NCBI GenBank assembly: GCA_023055425.1
Contig: JALGPY010000004.1
Coordinates: 62,519,718-62,583,717, forward strand
Direction of reading: 5' to 3'
DNA from: Linanthus parryae
Taxonomy: Eukaryota > Streptophyta > Magnoliopsida > Ericales > Polemoniaceae
DNA length: 64,000 bases
Within the stretch, counting starts at the first letter, position 1. Each line of letters begins with the position of its first letter. Shown here in pieces: positions 12,205 to 21,313 of this stretch. The notes beneath the pieces were generated by a model. That model saw only the letters and a list, made by a program, of their open reading frames with translations, did not search any database and was not told the origin of the DNA. A program made the translations under genes and the position numbers.

Positions 12205-12871
12205 GTCTATATAAACCCTATCTTTGCTATTTGGGTTCTTCATCCCAAACATGTGCTTTGCCGTGAGTCCTTACGACTGCTGGCTTCAACGCTTGTTTTT
12301 CGTTGATTCATGGCAACTTCAAGTTTTGAATCCTGAGTTTGCGCTTTGTGCTATAGAAATAGTTTCCAAGATCCACTTTATGAGGCTTATTGCTCTTTAT
12401 AACCATCATAAAGAAGATGCAGATAATATCTCATTTGTGTTCGAAGAAATTTCTTCGTGTATTATGTGTGCAGGTCATGTTTCCGGCCGCCTCGTGGTGA
12501 GGTGCAGCGCCGAAGTGACCGTGCTACCGTCTCGTAATGAACGGCGGAATTCTTCTTCAGCATCCCTGGAGAAGAATCCGTCACCTTCACGTTTGTGAGC
12601 TCGGGATGACGAACCGTCGCGTTCATCCCCGTCTACAAGGAGCCCTTGCCCTTTGGAGCTTCTGCTTGCCTGTGGATCGCCGGAACCGGTGGTTCCTTGG
12701 GCAAATGTTATGGGGTGCATATCTGACAACGGTCTTGTCGGATACCGGGATCTTGAGCGTATGGCTTCATGTGGCTCTTTTAGAGCAAGGTCCCCCCTGC
12801 TACAGATGTTCACCCGCAGATCTGGGCGTTGCGCAGCCGGTGTTGAAACCGGTGGGTTCATCCTTTTCTAG
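12205..12871 (+). other. Possible second plus-strand transcription unit in the Tat element, function unknown
   Basis: TCTATATAAACCC at about 12206-12218 is a good TATA box. About 35 bp further is an ATG (12251) opening a 115-codon frame that ends at TGA 12596-12598. The same frame continues open beyond that single stop to 12871, through a Ser/Pro/Arg-rich part and then 'ANVMGCISDNGLVGYRD'. I recognise no domain. It lies between the PMD gene and the tandem array, antisense to pol. It could be a decayed second passenger gene, an extended PMD-gene relic, or chance. The minus-strand frame over 12475-12861 looks no better. Confidence 0.3.
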
Positions 12872-13189
12872 TCGGAATTCCCGTAGTGTGTTTCTGGCTT
12901 GTCAGCCATTTTTCGAATGTATTGTAAGCCATGTTGGCTGCGTAGTTAGATTCGAGCTTTTCGCTTGTAAGCTGCTATCTAGACAGATAAATCGTAAGTC
13001 ATTTGACTCGTAATGATAAATAGCTTTCTGTATTATCTGCTGTCTCTTTACAACAAAATACAATTTCGCATGCGTTTCGGCATATTTCGCCTTGCATAAT
13101 GCTATGTAATTGTTTCGTATCTGCGATATATTGATTCGCGGGTGTTTCACTAGATCGTTCGAGATCGTATCTTCGCAGCTGTGCCATCC

Positions 13190-14080
13190 CGGCAGATGGG
13201 CTTGTTGGTTGGCCATTGCGGATCATTTAAGATCATTTTCACAACGTTGCTATCGTAGTAGATAGTCTTTAGCAGATCAATTAAGATTGTTAAGTGGTGC
13301 GAATTGCTATCATGGCAGATAGGCTTTATTAGAGAATCGATTGAGATCATTTCTCACATAAACTGCTATCGCAACAGATAGACTCTTAGAAGATCTAATA
13401 AGATCATTTTGCGCATGCGTTGCCATCGTAACGGATAGGCTTGAGCGATCAAGTAAAATCGCTTTGCATATAAGTTGCTATCGTAGCAGATAGGCTTGGG
13501 TGATCAATTAAGGTCGCATTTAGACAGGCTGCTATCGTAAGAGATAGGCTTATATGATCAATTAAGATCGCATTTGCATTGGCTGCTATCGTGAGAGATA
13601 GGCTTAGATGATCACTTAAGATCGCATTGCATTGGCTGCTATCGTAAGAGATAGGCTTAGATGATCACTTAAGATCGCATTTTCATTGACTGCTATCGTG
13701 AGAGATAGGCTTAGATGATCAATTAAGATCGCATTGCATTGGCTGCTATCGTAAGAGATAGGCTTAGATGATCACTTAAGATCGCGTTTGCATTGGCTGC
13801 TATCGTGAGAGATAGGCTTAGATGATCATTTAAGATCGCATTGCATTGGCTGCTATCGTAAGAGATAGGCTTAGATGATCACTTAAGATCGTGTTTGCAT
13901 TGGCTGCTATCGTGAGAGATAGGCTTAGATGATCACTTAAGATCGCATTGCATTGGCTGCTATCGTAAGAGATAGGCTTAGATGATCACTTAAGATCGCA
14001 TTTGCATTGGTTGCTATCGTGAGAGATAGGCTTAGATGATCACTTAAGATCGCATTTGCATTGATTGCTATTGCGGCGAA
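13190..14080. repeat. Tandem array of 53/54-bp monomers with a 107-bp higher-order unit
   Basis: A monomer containing GCTATCGTRAGAGATAGGC and GATCACTTAAGATCGCATT repeats about 16 times. From about 13531 to 14067 the spacing alternates 53 and 54 bp, and the variable triplet alternates GTAAG/GTGAG, giving a 107-bp dimer repeated about five times. Left of 13530 the copies become more divergent (CGTAGTAG, CATGGCAG, CGCAACAG). In element orientation the homogeneous part is nearest the pol stop. Tandem arrays in the 3' region are typical of Tat elements and can seed satellite DNA (known for the lineage). Confidence 0.95.
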
Positions 14081-14339
14081 TAAACCATTGTCAAAAGTAA
14101 TAAAAAACTGAATAGAGCAACATAAACAGCTAGAAATGTGAACTTCTCATTTGGGAGAATTCTTTTATTACAACGCTCTCATATGGGAGAGATGAGATTA
14201 CAATCCTCTCATATGGGAGAGGAGATTGTGTAAATCGTAGCCACATGAGACATTAAACAACGTTATCATAGAACGTATGAAATGAGAGAAGTCAGGGATA
14301 GTACTTCTTGATCCAGCGCATGTTGACTGAACTCGGAGT
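14081..14339. other. Spacer between tandem array and pol stop, with a short repeated motif
   Basis: Non-coding 3' flank of pol in element orientation. CTCTCATATGGGAGAG-like palindromic segments recur at about 14177-14222, after a related CTCATTTGGGAGAA near 14146. They could form small hairpins in the element RNA. No gene is seen. Confidence 0.5.
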
Positions 14340-17300
14340 TTAGGTTGTGCCGTGCAACCTTCGTATGCTGCAGTAGCCACTATCGAAGACTTCTGTGACT
14401 TCGAAGGGTCCTTCCCAATTAGCTGCGAACTTTGGGTGAGTTGCTTCTCGCATACAGTGGTCAGATGCGCGCAAGACCAAGTCTCCGACTGCGAAATCCC
14501 TTCGCTGGACTGTCTTGTTGTAGGCGCGAGCGATTCTTTCCTGGTACCGCTTGTTAGTCCTTTTGGCTTGTTCTCGCTTTTCTTCCAGCAAGACTAGGTC
14601 ATGATCGCGTTGATTTTCATAGAGTGCATGGAAAGCCAGCCTTGCCGAATTGACTCTAACCTCCGCAGGTACTACAGCTTCGGCCCCATAACACAGTAGA
14701 AATGGCGAGGCCCCTGTGGGTGTCCTTGGAGAAGTTCTGTAGGCCCACAGAGCTATGCTTAGAGAGTCGGCCCACTTCTTGTGGTCATCTGCGACCATCT
14801 TGCTCAATATTCTCAACAGCGTCTTGTTAGTCGCTTCGGCTTGTCCGTTTCCCTTTGGGTAGTAAGGGGTAGAACATATCTGCCTGATATTGTACTCCGC
14901 TAATTTCGCAGCTACCTGGCGATTAACAAAAGGAGTACCGTTATCTGAAAGAATGGTGTTTGGGATTCCGAACCTGCATACGATGCTTTCTTGGATAAAG
15001 TTGACCACAGCCAGCGCATTTGCCGTCTTTAGTGGTATTGCTTCCACCCACTTGGTGAACAGCTCAGTTGCGGTGAGAATGAAATGATTCCCGTGCGACG
15101 TCGGTCGGATGGGACCGATGAAGTCTAGAGCCCATGTGTGAAATGGCCATGGCGTCCCTAGTGCATGTAGATCCACAGCAGGAGCGTGCACTAGGTTCCC
15201 TTTGAATTGGCATTCCTGGCAGCGTCGCACTTTGGTACGGCAATCGACCTCCATCGTGGGCCAGAAATATCCGATTGAGAGGAGCTGTCTGCATAATTTC
15301 GCACCTCCTTGATGTTCCACCTGATGAGAAAGGTCCATGACTTCTTGTGCTTCTCTGTCGTCTAGACATCGCAGCAAGTTGCCCTCGTGGCCTCTTCGCC
15401 AAAGTAGGTTTTCCTGTACCACATATCGAGACGCTTTCCTTTTCAATTTTTCGGCTTCCTTTCTCGATTCGGGCACGGTGCCGTGGGTGAGGAAATCGAA
15501 CAGTGGCTTCCTCCAGTCCGTGTCGTCATCGATTAAGGCGACGAGTAGAGAATCTTTGATTAGTGCGCAACTTTCGCACTTCCCTTGTATCAGGGCTGCA
15601 GCTGTCGACATGTCTGGCCAATGAATGCCATATCTCTGAGCCTTTCTGTAGATTGACACCTCGCTTTCTCCGCAAGCGTGTTGGTGAATCTTTTCTAACA
15701 GTTGTTGTCCCTCTTGCTCGGAGACACATCGCATGAGTATTCCCCCAGGACCCTTGTAGTAAAGGGTGTTGTCGTGGATGCAGTATCCTTCTGTGAGTGC
15801 CCAGCTTTCGTTGCTGGTGCCCTTCGCAATAGCTTGCAAGATTGGTTTTCGCCAGTCTGCGTCATCCATGTGTTCGTCGTCGCACGCATCTTCTGTCAAT
15901 GCCGAAGATGTTCGCACTTCGATGGAAATCCTTGCGGGGCACTTGTCTATGCTGACCTTAGACCCCAGAGTTGCTAAGGCGTCTGCGTGCCTGTTGTCTG
16001 CTCGGGGCTTGTGCTCGTACTTCACATCGCAGAATTGTTGCATCAGCTTCTGTACTACAGTGCGATAAGAGAGGAGGTTGATCTCCTTCAAACCATATTC
16101 GCCCGAGGCTTGCTTAACAATTAGCTTGGAATCTCCCATGACTGTTAAGTTGCTTACTTCCAAAGCTTTCGCCGCACGGAGCCCCACAATGAGAGCCTCG
16201 TATTCCGCTTCGTTGTTTGTGACTGCGAAGTTGAGCTTTGCGGACATCTGTATGACTTCCCCATCTGGCTTTGTCAAGACTATCCCAATGCCTCCGCCTT
16301 TCCGGGTTGACGAACCGTCGAAGTGGAGAGTCCAATAGGGCACGTCGATTGCGTAGATCTCTGGGCCTTCGAGCTCTTCTTCGATCACGGGCTCATGGCT
16401 GTTATCGGGGAACTGTGCCAACTGATCTGCTACCGCTTGCGACTTGATCGCTCGTGGTCGCACACATGTGATATCGTATTGGGAAATGGTCATGTACCAT
16501 TTCGCCAGTCTTCCTCCAGGAGTAGTGTGAGTTAGCAAGTATCTTATGGGGTCGCTCTTGGTGACCACTACTACTTTGTGTGATGCAAAATAGTGCTTCA
16601 ACTTTTCTATCACAAAGAATAAGGCAAGGCAATGACGTTCGATGTCTGTGTACCTCGATTCAGCAGGCTGCACGATGCGGGAGATGTAGTAGATAGGTCT
16701 CTCTTGGCCTTCATACTCTTGAGCCAAGAGCGCTCCTATAGATCTCCTTGTAGATGTCAGGTATAGCAGAAGCGGTGATCCCAGTTGAGGCGCGATCATT
16801 ATCTTTGAGGACGTAAGCAAATCCTTCAGCTTTTCGAATGCGGTTTCGTGCTCCGGAGCCCAGTTGTACGCGGCGTCCTTCTTGAGAAGAGTGCTGAAAC
16901 AGCATGTGATTTCGGCAATTGCTGGGATGAATCTCCGCAGATAGGATAGCTTTCCTAAAAATGTCTTTAATGCACTCTGATTATGGGGCGGCGTCATGCC
17001 AGTTATAGCCGATACTTTCGCAGGGTCAGGTTCGATCCCTTGGCGATGGACTACGCATCCCAAGAACTTCCCCGAGGTTACCCCAAATGCGCATTTCATG
17101 GGGTTCATTTTCAATTGAAAGCTCCTGCATCTATTGAACACCTTTCGCAGGTCTGCGAGGTGGTCTGCTTCGTGCTTGGATTTAACCACCAGGTCATCCA
17201 CGTAGAATTCCACCTCTTTGTGCATCATGTCGTGAAATAGAGCCATCATGGCTCGCTGATAGGTCGCGCCCGCGTTCTTAAGGCCGAACGGCATCACCGT

Positions 17301-18017
17301 GTAGTTGAATACCCCTACAGGAGTGATGAATGCAGTTTTGCGCGCATCTTCGGGATCCATCTTGATTTGATTGTACCCGCTGAAACCGTCCATGAAACTG
17401 AACATGCGATGGCCTGCTGTTGAATCGATGAGCAAATCGATGTTGGGCAGTGGGAAATCGTCCTTAGGGCAGAAGCGGTTGAGATCTCGGAAGTCCACGC
17501 AGATGCGGAGCTGTCCGTTCTTCTTCACCACTGGCACGATGTTGGCCAGCCATGTGGGATGATGATTCGGCTCTATGAACTCGGCATCTAGGAGTTTGAC
17601 AATCTCCTGCTTGATCTTGACGTTAAGCTCCGGCCTGAAGCTCCTCGTGCTCTGCTTGACCGATTTAGACCCGGGGATGATGTCTAAACGGTGCATGGTG
17701 ATGCTTGTATCCAGACCTGGCATTTCATCATACTCCCATGCGAACACATCCTTGTATTCAGTTAGGAGCTGTAGCAGCCCTTGTTCTTCTTCGCTTGTGA
17801 GATCCGCGCTCAGGAAGACTGGCCTTTTCTTTTCCTCGTTCGGGCTGAGGAACACTTCCTTTAGCTCTTGCTTTTGTGGTCTTGGCCTGTCTTCCATGCA
17901 TTCAGGCGCTTCTTTGAGTTTCTCGTCTGGAGTGCCTTGTGTTGGCTCTTCTGTCAGCGCAATTTGCTCGATTTGATTGATTTTCCCAGGGATATCCCCA
18001 TGCCCGCGTGAGGACAT
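14340..18017 (-). CDS. pol: Tat-lineage pol polyprotein: RT, RNase H, archaeal-type RNase H, integrase
   Basis: 1,225 residues with no internal stop. Reverse transcriptase has its catalytic Asp in FMDGFSGY (about 210) and the YVDD box at 272-275. The first RNase H (about 415-500) is worn: the usual first Asp is gone (TSTRRSIGALL) and the TD motif reads TKSD. A second, archaeal-type RNase H follows with all acidic residues: HFDGSS (D567), NNEAEYEA (E603), VMGDS (D629), HADA (D679). Two H2C2-type modules follow. The first (about 778-817) has lost a His. The second has H898, H902, C933 and C936. The integrase core has D965, D1025 and E1061, exactly DD35E spacing. The C-terminus (about 1170-1225) is chromatin- or DNA-binding-like (GDLVLR, WEGPFEV). 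It synthesises and integrates element cDNA. It lies 92 bp downstream of gag in another frame, so translation needs splicing, frameshifting or re-initiation. Confidence 0.95.
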   Translation of the reverse strand: MSSRGHGDIPGKINQIEQIALTEEPTQGTPDEKLKEAPECMEDRPRPQKQELKEVFLSPNEEKKRPVFLSADLTSEEEQGLLQLLTEYKDVFAWEYDEMPGLDTSITMHRLDIIPGSKSVKQSTRSFRPELNVKIKQEIVKLLDAEFIEPNHHPTWLANIVPVVKKNGQLRICVDFRDLNRFCPKDDFPLPNIDLLIDSTAGHRMFSFMDGFSGYNQIKMDPEDARKTAFITPVGVFNYTVMPFGLKNAGATYQRAMMALFHDMMHKEVEFYVDDLVVKSKHEADHLADLRKVFNRCRSFQLKMNPMKCAFGVTSGKFLGCVVHRQGIEPDPAKVSAITGMTPPHNQSALKTFLGKLSYLRRFIPAIAEITCCFSTLLKKDAAYNWAPEHETAFEKLKDLLTSSKIMIAPQLGSPLLLYLTSTRRSIGALLAQEYEGQERPIYYISRIVQPAESRYTDIERHCLALFFVIEKLKHYFASHKVVVVTKSDPIRYLLTHTTPGGRLAKWYMTISQYDITCVRPRAIKSQAVADQLAQFPDNSHEPVIEEELEGPEIYAIDVPYWTLHFDGSSTRKGGGIGIVLTKPDGEVIQMSAKLNFAVTNNEAEYEALIVGLRAAKALEVSNLTVMGDSKLIVKQASGEYGLKEINLLSYRTVVQKLMQQFCDVKYEHKPRADNRHADALATLGSKVSIDKCPARISIEVRTSSALTEDACDDEHMDDADWRKPILQAIAKGTSNESWALTEGYCIHDNTLYYKGPGGILMRCVSEQEGQQLLEKIHQHACGESEVSIYRKAQRYGIHWPDMSTAAALIQGKCESCALIKDSLLVALIDDDTDWRKPLFDFLTHGTVPESRKEAEKLKRKASRYVVQENLLWRRGHEGNLLRCLDDREAQEVMDLSHQVEHQGGAKLCRQLLSIGYFWPTMEVDCRTKVRRCQECQFKGNLVHAPAVDLHALGTPWPFHTWALDFIGPIRPTSHGNHFILTATELFTKWVEAIPLKTANALAVVNFIQESIVCRFGIPNTILSDNGTPFVNRQVAAKLAEYNIRQICSTPYYPKGNGQAEATNKTLLRILSKMVADDHKKWADSLSIALWAYRTSPRTPTGASPFLLCYGAEAVVPAEVRVNSARLAFHALYENQRDHDLVLLEEKREQAKRTNKRYQERIARAYNKTVQRRDFAVGDLVLRASDHCMREATHPKFAANWEGPFEVTEVFDSGYCSIRRLHGTT

Positions 18018-18109
18018 CCCCGCGCACCTTCATATGCGGTAGCATTTCTTCCCATTGGCGTAGAAGCTCTCTATCTCCTTGCCCTCGGGGTCATGCTTTG
18101 CGATCCTCT

Positions 18110-20641
18110 TCAGAGTGTACACGTTCTTCGATGATATGCGATATGCGGCGCCTCTTCGCGTGTAGGCGGCTTTTCCTTGTCATCTTCCCTCGTCACCATT
18201 ACCCCTGCAGGCGATTGGTCCTTGATGTCCTCCCAGAGAGGCAAAGGAGTAGGGTTGAATGGTCCGGGTGTTTGCTCATCTGCCATTTCAGTGAACCATA
18301 CCGCCTCACTGAGATGTGCTTCGTCCAAGTTGAACGGGTTTGTTGAAGCCGGTATCTCGACTATTCTGTCGTTCCAGATGGCTTTCATAACCTGGTGAAC
18401 CGTCGAAGGGACTGCGTCGAAGCGATGAATCCAGGCTCGACCTACAATCATGTGGTATGTGGTGTTCGCGTCTATGACATAGAACTTTGCTGAGCACTTG
18501 ATCTTGCCAATCTGAACGCCCAGGCGGATCCATCCGATCGTCATTCTAGAGTCGCTTCCGAATCCCACTAACGGAGATGGACGTCTGACTACCTTATGTT
18601 CGGGAATCCCTGCTAGCCTCAGTGTGTGGAGCGGAACGACGTTGACCGCTGCTCCTCCATCGACGAACGCTCGTTTGAACTCGACGCCATTGATGATGGC
18701 GGTCACGTACAGAGGTCTCTGGTGACTCGCATCCGTCTTTTTGTCGCTGGCAGAAAAGGTCATAATCTTTTCCATAGAGCGGGATGCCCTGATGACTTTC
18801 CCGTTGGAGACTACAAGGTCCTCCTCGTAGTCCTCTGCTATTCTCAAAATCGCTTTTGTCATATCAGTTCGGCACTTCTCGGAGAAATTCATTTCATCGA
18901 AGAATTTGTTGAAGCCATGCGACCCTTTCATGCGGTCGGCACGTTCATCCTCTGTGTCCATGCTATAGTCTTCGTCTTCATGGACCTCGGCAACGATGGG
19001 CAGGCCATCCTCCGCGACTTCTTCCAAGTCGACGATCGAGATCATAGCGACCTCTTTGCCCTTCGAGCCCGGTTCCGCATGCGCGGGAAGCGGGTTGCTG
19101 CGCACGTCCTTCCGGTGGTCGCTGACGATGAGCTCACCGTTCCTCATCTTCTGATCGAACGCGAACCTGAGTTTCTTGCACTCGGCGGTGGGATGCATGA
19201 CCTTGCCGTGGTACTCACACCACTTAGGGTCCCTCACCATCTCCTTGGAGGGTGTTTTATCGAGCGGTGGCAGGACGCCGTCCTTGCGCCACTGTCTGCA
19301 GAGGTCACTTGCTTCCTCTACCGAGCATGGCAGGGGCGGTACATCGAAGTTCGCAACCTTCGCTTGTTTCTGGGGCGAAACTGTATTGACCTCAGCTTCG
19401 CGTCCCCGCTTGTAGCTAAACCTTCCGATCTTGTAAGTGGTGCCGCTCGCAGGTCGCTCTGGAGCGCTCTTCTTTTTCTGTCTCTCGACTATGGGCTCGA
19501 TGTTCTTCGTGCATTCGATTAACTTCGAAAACGTAGGTGTTTGCAGATTGATGAGCATACCTTTGTATTCATCTCGCATGCATTGCAGGCATATCTCTAC
19601 GAGACGGCTTTCGGGCATTGGATCTTTGCACTCCAAGGATTTCGCCCTGAATTTCTTAATGAAGGTGATTCCGTCCTCTTCGCGCTTCTGGTACATCCGC
19701 GAGAGATGGATCATCGTCACCTTTTCTTCCATCTGGAAGAACTTGGTATAGAACTTCTGGACCATGTCGTCCCAAGTCTTCACGGATCCGGCCTCCAATG
19801 TTCGGTACCATTTGTATGCTACGTTCCCAAGAGATTTTGGGAACTCTCGCATCAGCAGTTTAGGATCAGCTCCGTATGGACCCATGACATCAATGAAACG
19901 CATGACATGCTCGTGAGCGTTTCCGTTGACATCCTCGAACTTATCCCATTTAGGAGCCTTGTACCCCGCCGGGTTAGGCATGAGATAGATCTCTCGTGGA
20001 ATGGGTGGATCGTTGTCTAACTTCGGGATAATGGTATCCGCGAATGACTGATGAGCCAGGATAGTGTCCACGCGTTTCTGCAAAGACGTCATGCATTCTG
20101 GAATGCTCCCCTCAGTAGTTGACGGAGGGGTTGCCGTCGGTGGTGGTGACACATACGCCGCCGGAGGATTGGGAGCATATTGACTACCCGCATTTCCCCA
20201 GATCATCGTTGGGGGAGGCAAAGGGTACTGCAGAGTTGGGTTGGACGCCAAAGCCGACGGCTGAGGAGCGTGAGCAGCAGGAGGCAGCATCTGTGCCGTT
20301 GATCCTTGAACCGAAGGCAGCTGCGTAGCTGACGGTGGAGTCTGCAGATGAGGGTTGGGAGGTGTGGCTGACACTCCCAATCCTGGAGCGGTAGGGGTTC
20401 CTCCTCCCTGAGAGATAGCGGTGGCTGGTGGAGGATTTGGCGCAAGGGTACCCAGAACGGCCAAGATTTGTTCTAATTGCGCAGATTGAGCCTTGAGAGC
20501 TTTCGCCTGACTTTGGACAGTGGCATCCAAAGACTCTAACGTCGGTGCCTCGCCGGGGGTCGTTGGAGTACGGCGGGTCTCGTCCCCCGAGGGAGTTTCG
20601 GTGGAAGGCGATCGGTTACTGACATCATCCTCCTGAGACAT
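18110..20641 (-). CDS. gag: Tat-lineage gag-protease polyprotein
   Basis: 843 residues from the ATG at 20641. An upstream in-frame ATG at 20665 lies inside the primer-binding site, so I prefer the later one. Residues 1-190 are Pro/Ala/Gln-rich, with a short coiled-coil-like part at about 40-60. The capsid-like retrotransposon gag region spans about 230-380 (YKWYRTLEAGSVKTWDDMVQ, FIKKFRAK). A CCHC-like knuckle reads CEYHGKVMHPTAEC. The aspartic protease carries FVDGGAAVNVV, with DGG at about 660 in place of the usual DTG/DSG. The protein forms the virus-like particle and processes the polyprotein. After the stop another frame stays open for about 35 codons (VYTLKRIAKHDPEGKEI...), which suggests that the real C-terminus was longer or that frameshifting occurs. 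Confidence 0.93.
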   Translation of the reverse strand: MSQEDDVSNRSPSTETPSGDETRRTPTTPGEAPTLESLDATVQSQAKALKAQSAQLEQILAVLGTLAPNPPPATAISQGGGTPTAPGLGVSATPPNPHLQTPPSATQLPSVQGSTAQMLPPAAHAPQPSALASNPTLQYPLPPPTMIWGNAGSQYAPNPPAAYVSPPPTATPPSTTEGSIPECMTSLQKRVDTILAHQSFADTIIPKLDNDPPIPREIYLMPNPAGYKAPKWDKFEDVNGNAHEHVMRFIDVMGPYGADPKLLMREFPKSLGNVAYKWYRTLEAGSVKTWDDMVQKFYTKFFQMEEKVTMIHLSRMYQKREEDGITFIKKFRAKSLECKDPMPESRLVEICLQCMRDEYKGMLINLQTPTFSKLIECTKNIEPIVERQKKKSAPERPASGTTYKIGRFSYKRGREAEVNTVSPQKQAKVANFDVPPLPCSVEEASDLCRQWRKDGVLPPLDKTPSKEMVRDPKWCEYHGKVMHPTAECKKLRFAFDQKMRNGELIVSDHRKDVRSNPLPAHAEPGSKGKEVAMISIVDLEEVAEDGLPIVAEVHEDEDYSMDTEDERADRMKGSHGFNKFFDEMNFSEKCRTDMTKAILRIAEDYEEDLVVSNGKVIRASRSMEKIMTFSASDKKTDASHQRPLYVTAIINGVEFKRAFVDGGAAVNVVPLHTLRLAGIPEHKVVRRPSPLVGFGSDSRMTIGWIRLGVQIGKIKCSAKFYVIDANTTYHMIVGRAWIHRFDAVPSTVHQVMKAIWNDRIVEIPASTNPFNLDEAHLSEAVWFTEMADEQTPGPFNPTPLPLWEDIKDQSPAGVMVTREDDKEKPPTREEAPHIAYHRRTCTL

Positions 20642-20660
20642 GGTTGCTTTTGTTGGTAAG

Positions 20661-20678
20661 TTCACGTCGGGTTCACCA
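20661..20678 (-). other. Primer-binding site matching tRNA-Trp
   Basis: The minus strand reads TGGTGAACCCGACGTGAA, 18 bases complementary to the 3' end of plant tRNA-Trp (CCA), three bases inside the 5' LTR. This primes minus-strand cDNA synthesis and fixes the element's orientation. Confidence 0.9.
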
Positions 20679-20681
20679 AAA

Positions 20682-21308
20682 TGTGCACAAGAAATTCCGG
20701 CGGGGAGGCCTCCGTGTGCACCGTGTGTAGTGGATCAAGGATCGCACAGGAAGAGTGGGGTTGTGTGTAGGGAGAGAGTAAGTCAGTAGCAATGTCTGAG
20801 AGAGAGACAGAGGTTTGGCAGAGCTTCCGCGTATGGCCAGTGTGTTCTCCTTTGTATGGAAAGGTTGACGATCTATATATACTGGAGAACGTGACCGTTG
20901 TAGTGTGGTTAATGCGCCCATTGATGGCGGCTTAATTAGCTTAACCATAACGGCACGTTCGTCCGAGTATATAGGGACCGTTACAGCACGTGGTGCGCGA
21001 ATACCGGAACCGTTACGAGGTTGACCGGGTTTGACCGGATTGACCGGGTTTATGGAGCTCGTGCCATAAATCTCTCAAAACAGTTACTAAAGGTCGCGTG
21101 CGGGCTTGGCTCGCACGCGACAGGGCTTACTCTAGCCTCCAAACCACAAGATCCCTACAAGTCCCGTGCAGTGGTATGCGAGGGCTCTGTCTCGCAGCCC
21201 CCACATGGATCAGCTCGGCTGGTGATCCAGTGTGTATGGAGCACAATATGGTGTGCTGGATGGCTGCCACGTGGCCAAGATCTGTCATGTCAGAAAGCAG
21301 TATCTACA
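20682..21308 (-). repeat. 5' LTR of the Tat element (right copy)
   Basis: Same 627-bp length as the left copy, TGTGCACAAG...TATCTACA. By eye seven substitutions separate the copies and there are no indels. It is followed at 21309-21313 by the CCTTG duplication. In element orientation this is the promoter-bearing LTR. Confidence 0.95.
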
Positions 21309-21313
21309 CCTTG

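Larger units (their letters stand above)
6182..21308 (-). mobile_element. Complete Tat-lineage Ty3/gypsy LTR retrotransposon carrying an antisense PMD gene
   Basis: A 15,127-bp element bounded by two 627-bp LTRs and a CCTTG duplication. Its genes read on the minus strand: 5' LTR 20682-21308, tRNA-Trp primer site, gag-protease, pol, a tandem array, an antisense PMD gene, polypurine tract, 3' LTR 6182-6808. Tat-lineage traits are the second, archaeal-type RNase H after the degenerate retroviral one, the long 3' region, the tandem repeats there and the extra ORF. gag-protease and pol are open over their full length, so the element may be autonomous. About 7 substitutions separate the LTRs by eye (about 1.1%), which implies a recent insertion, well under one million years at commonly used plant rates. 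It was inserted into an older copia relic. Confidence 0.95.

Noticed and set aside
12475..12861. 128-codon minus-strand frame in the Tat element
   Set aside because: It overlaps the plus-strand candidate unit, has no domain, and its composition is explained by the Ser/Arg-rich opposite strand.
13190..14080. CRISPR-like regular spacing in the tandem array
   Set aside because: The repeats are contiguous monomers without unique spacers, in a plant retrotransposon. This is a satellite-type array.
18626..19522. 298-codon plus-strand frame inside gag
   Set aside because: It is the antisense shadow of the intact gag-protease frame.
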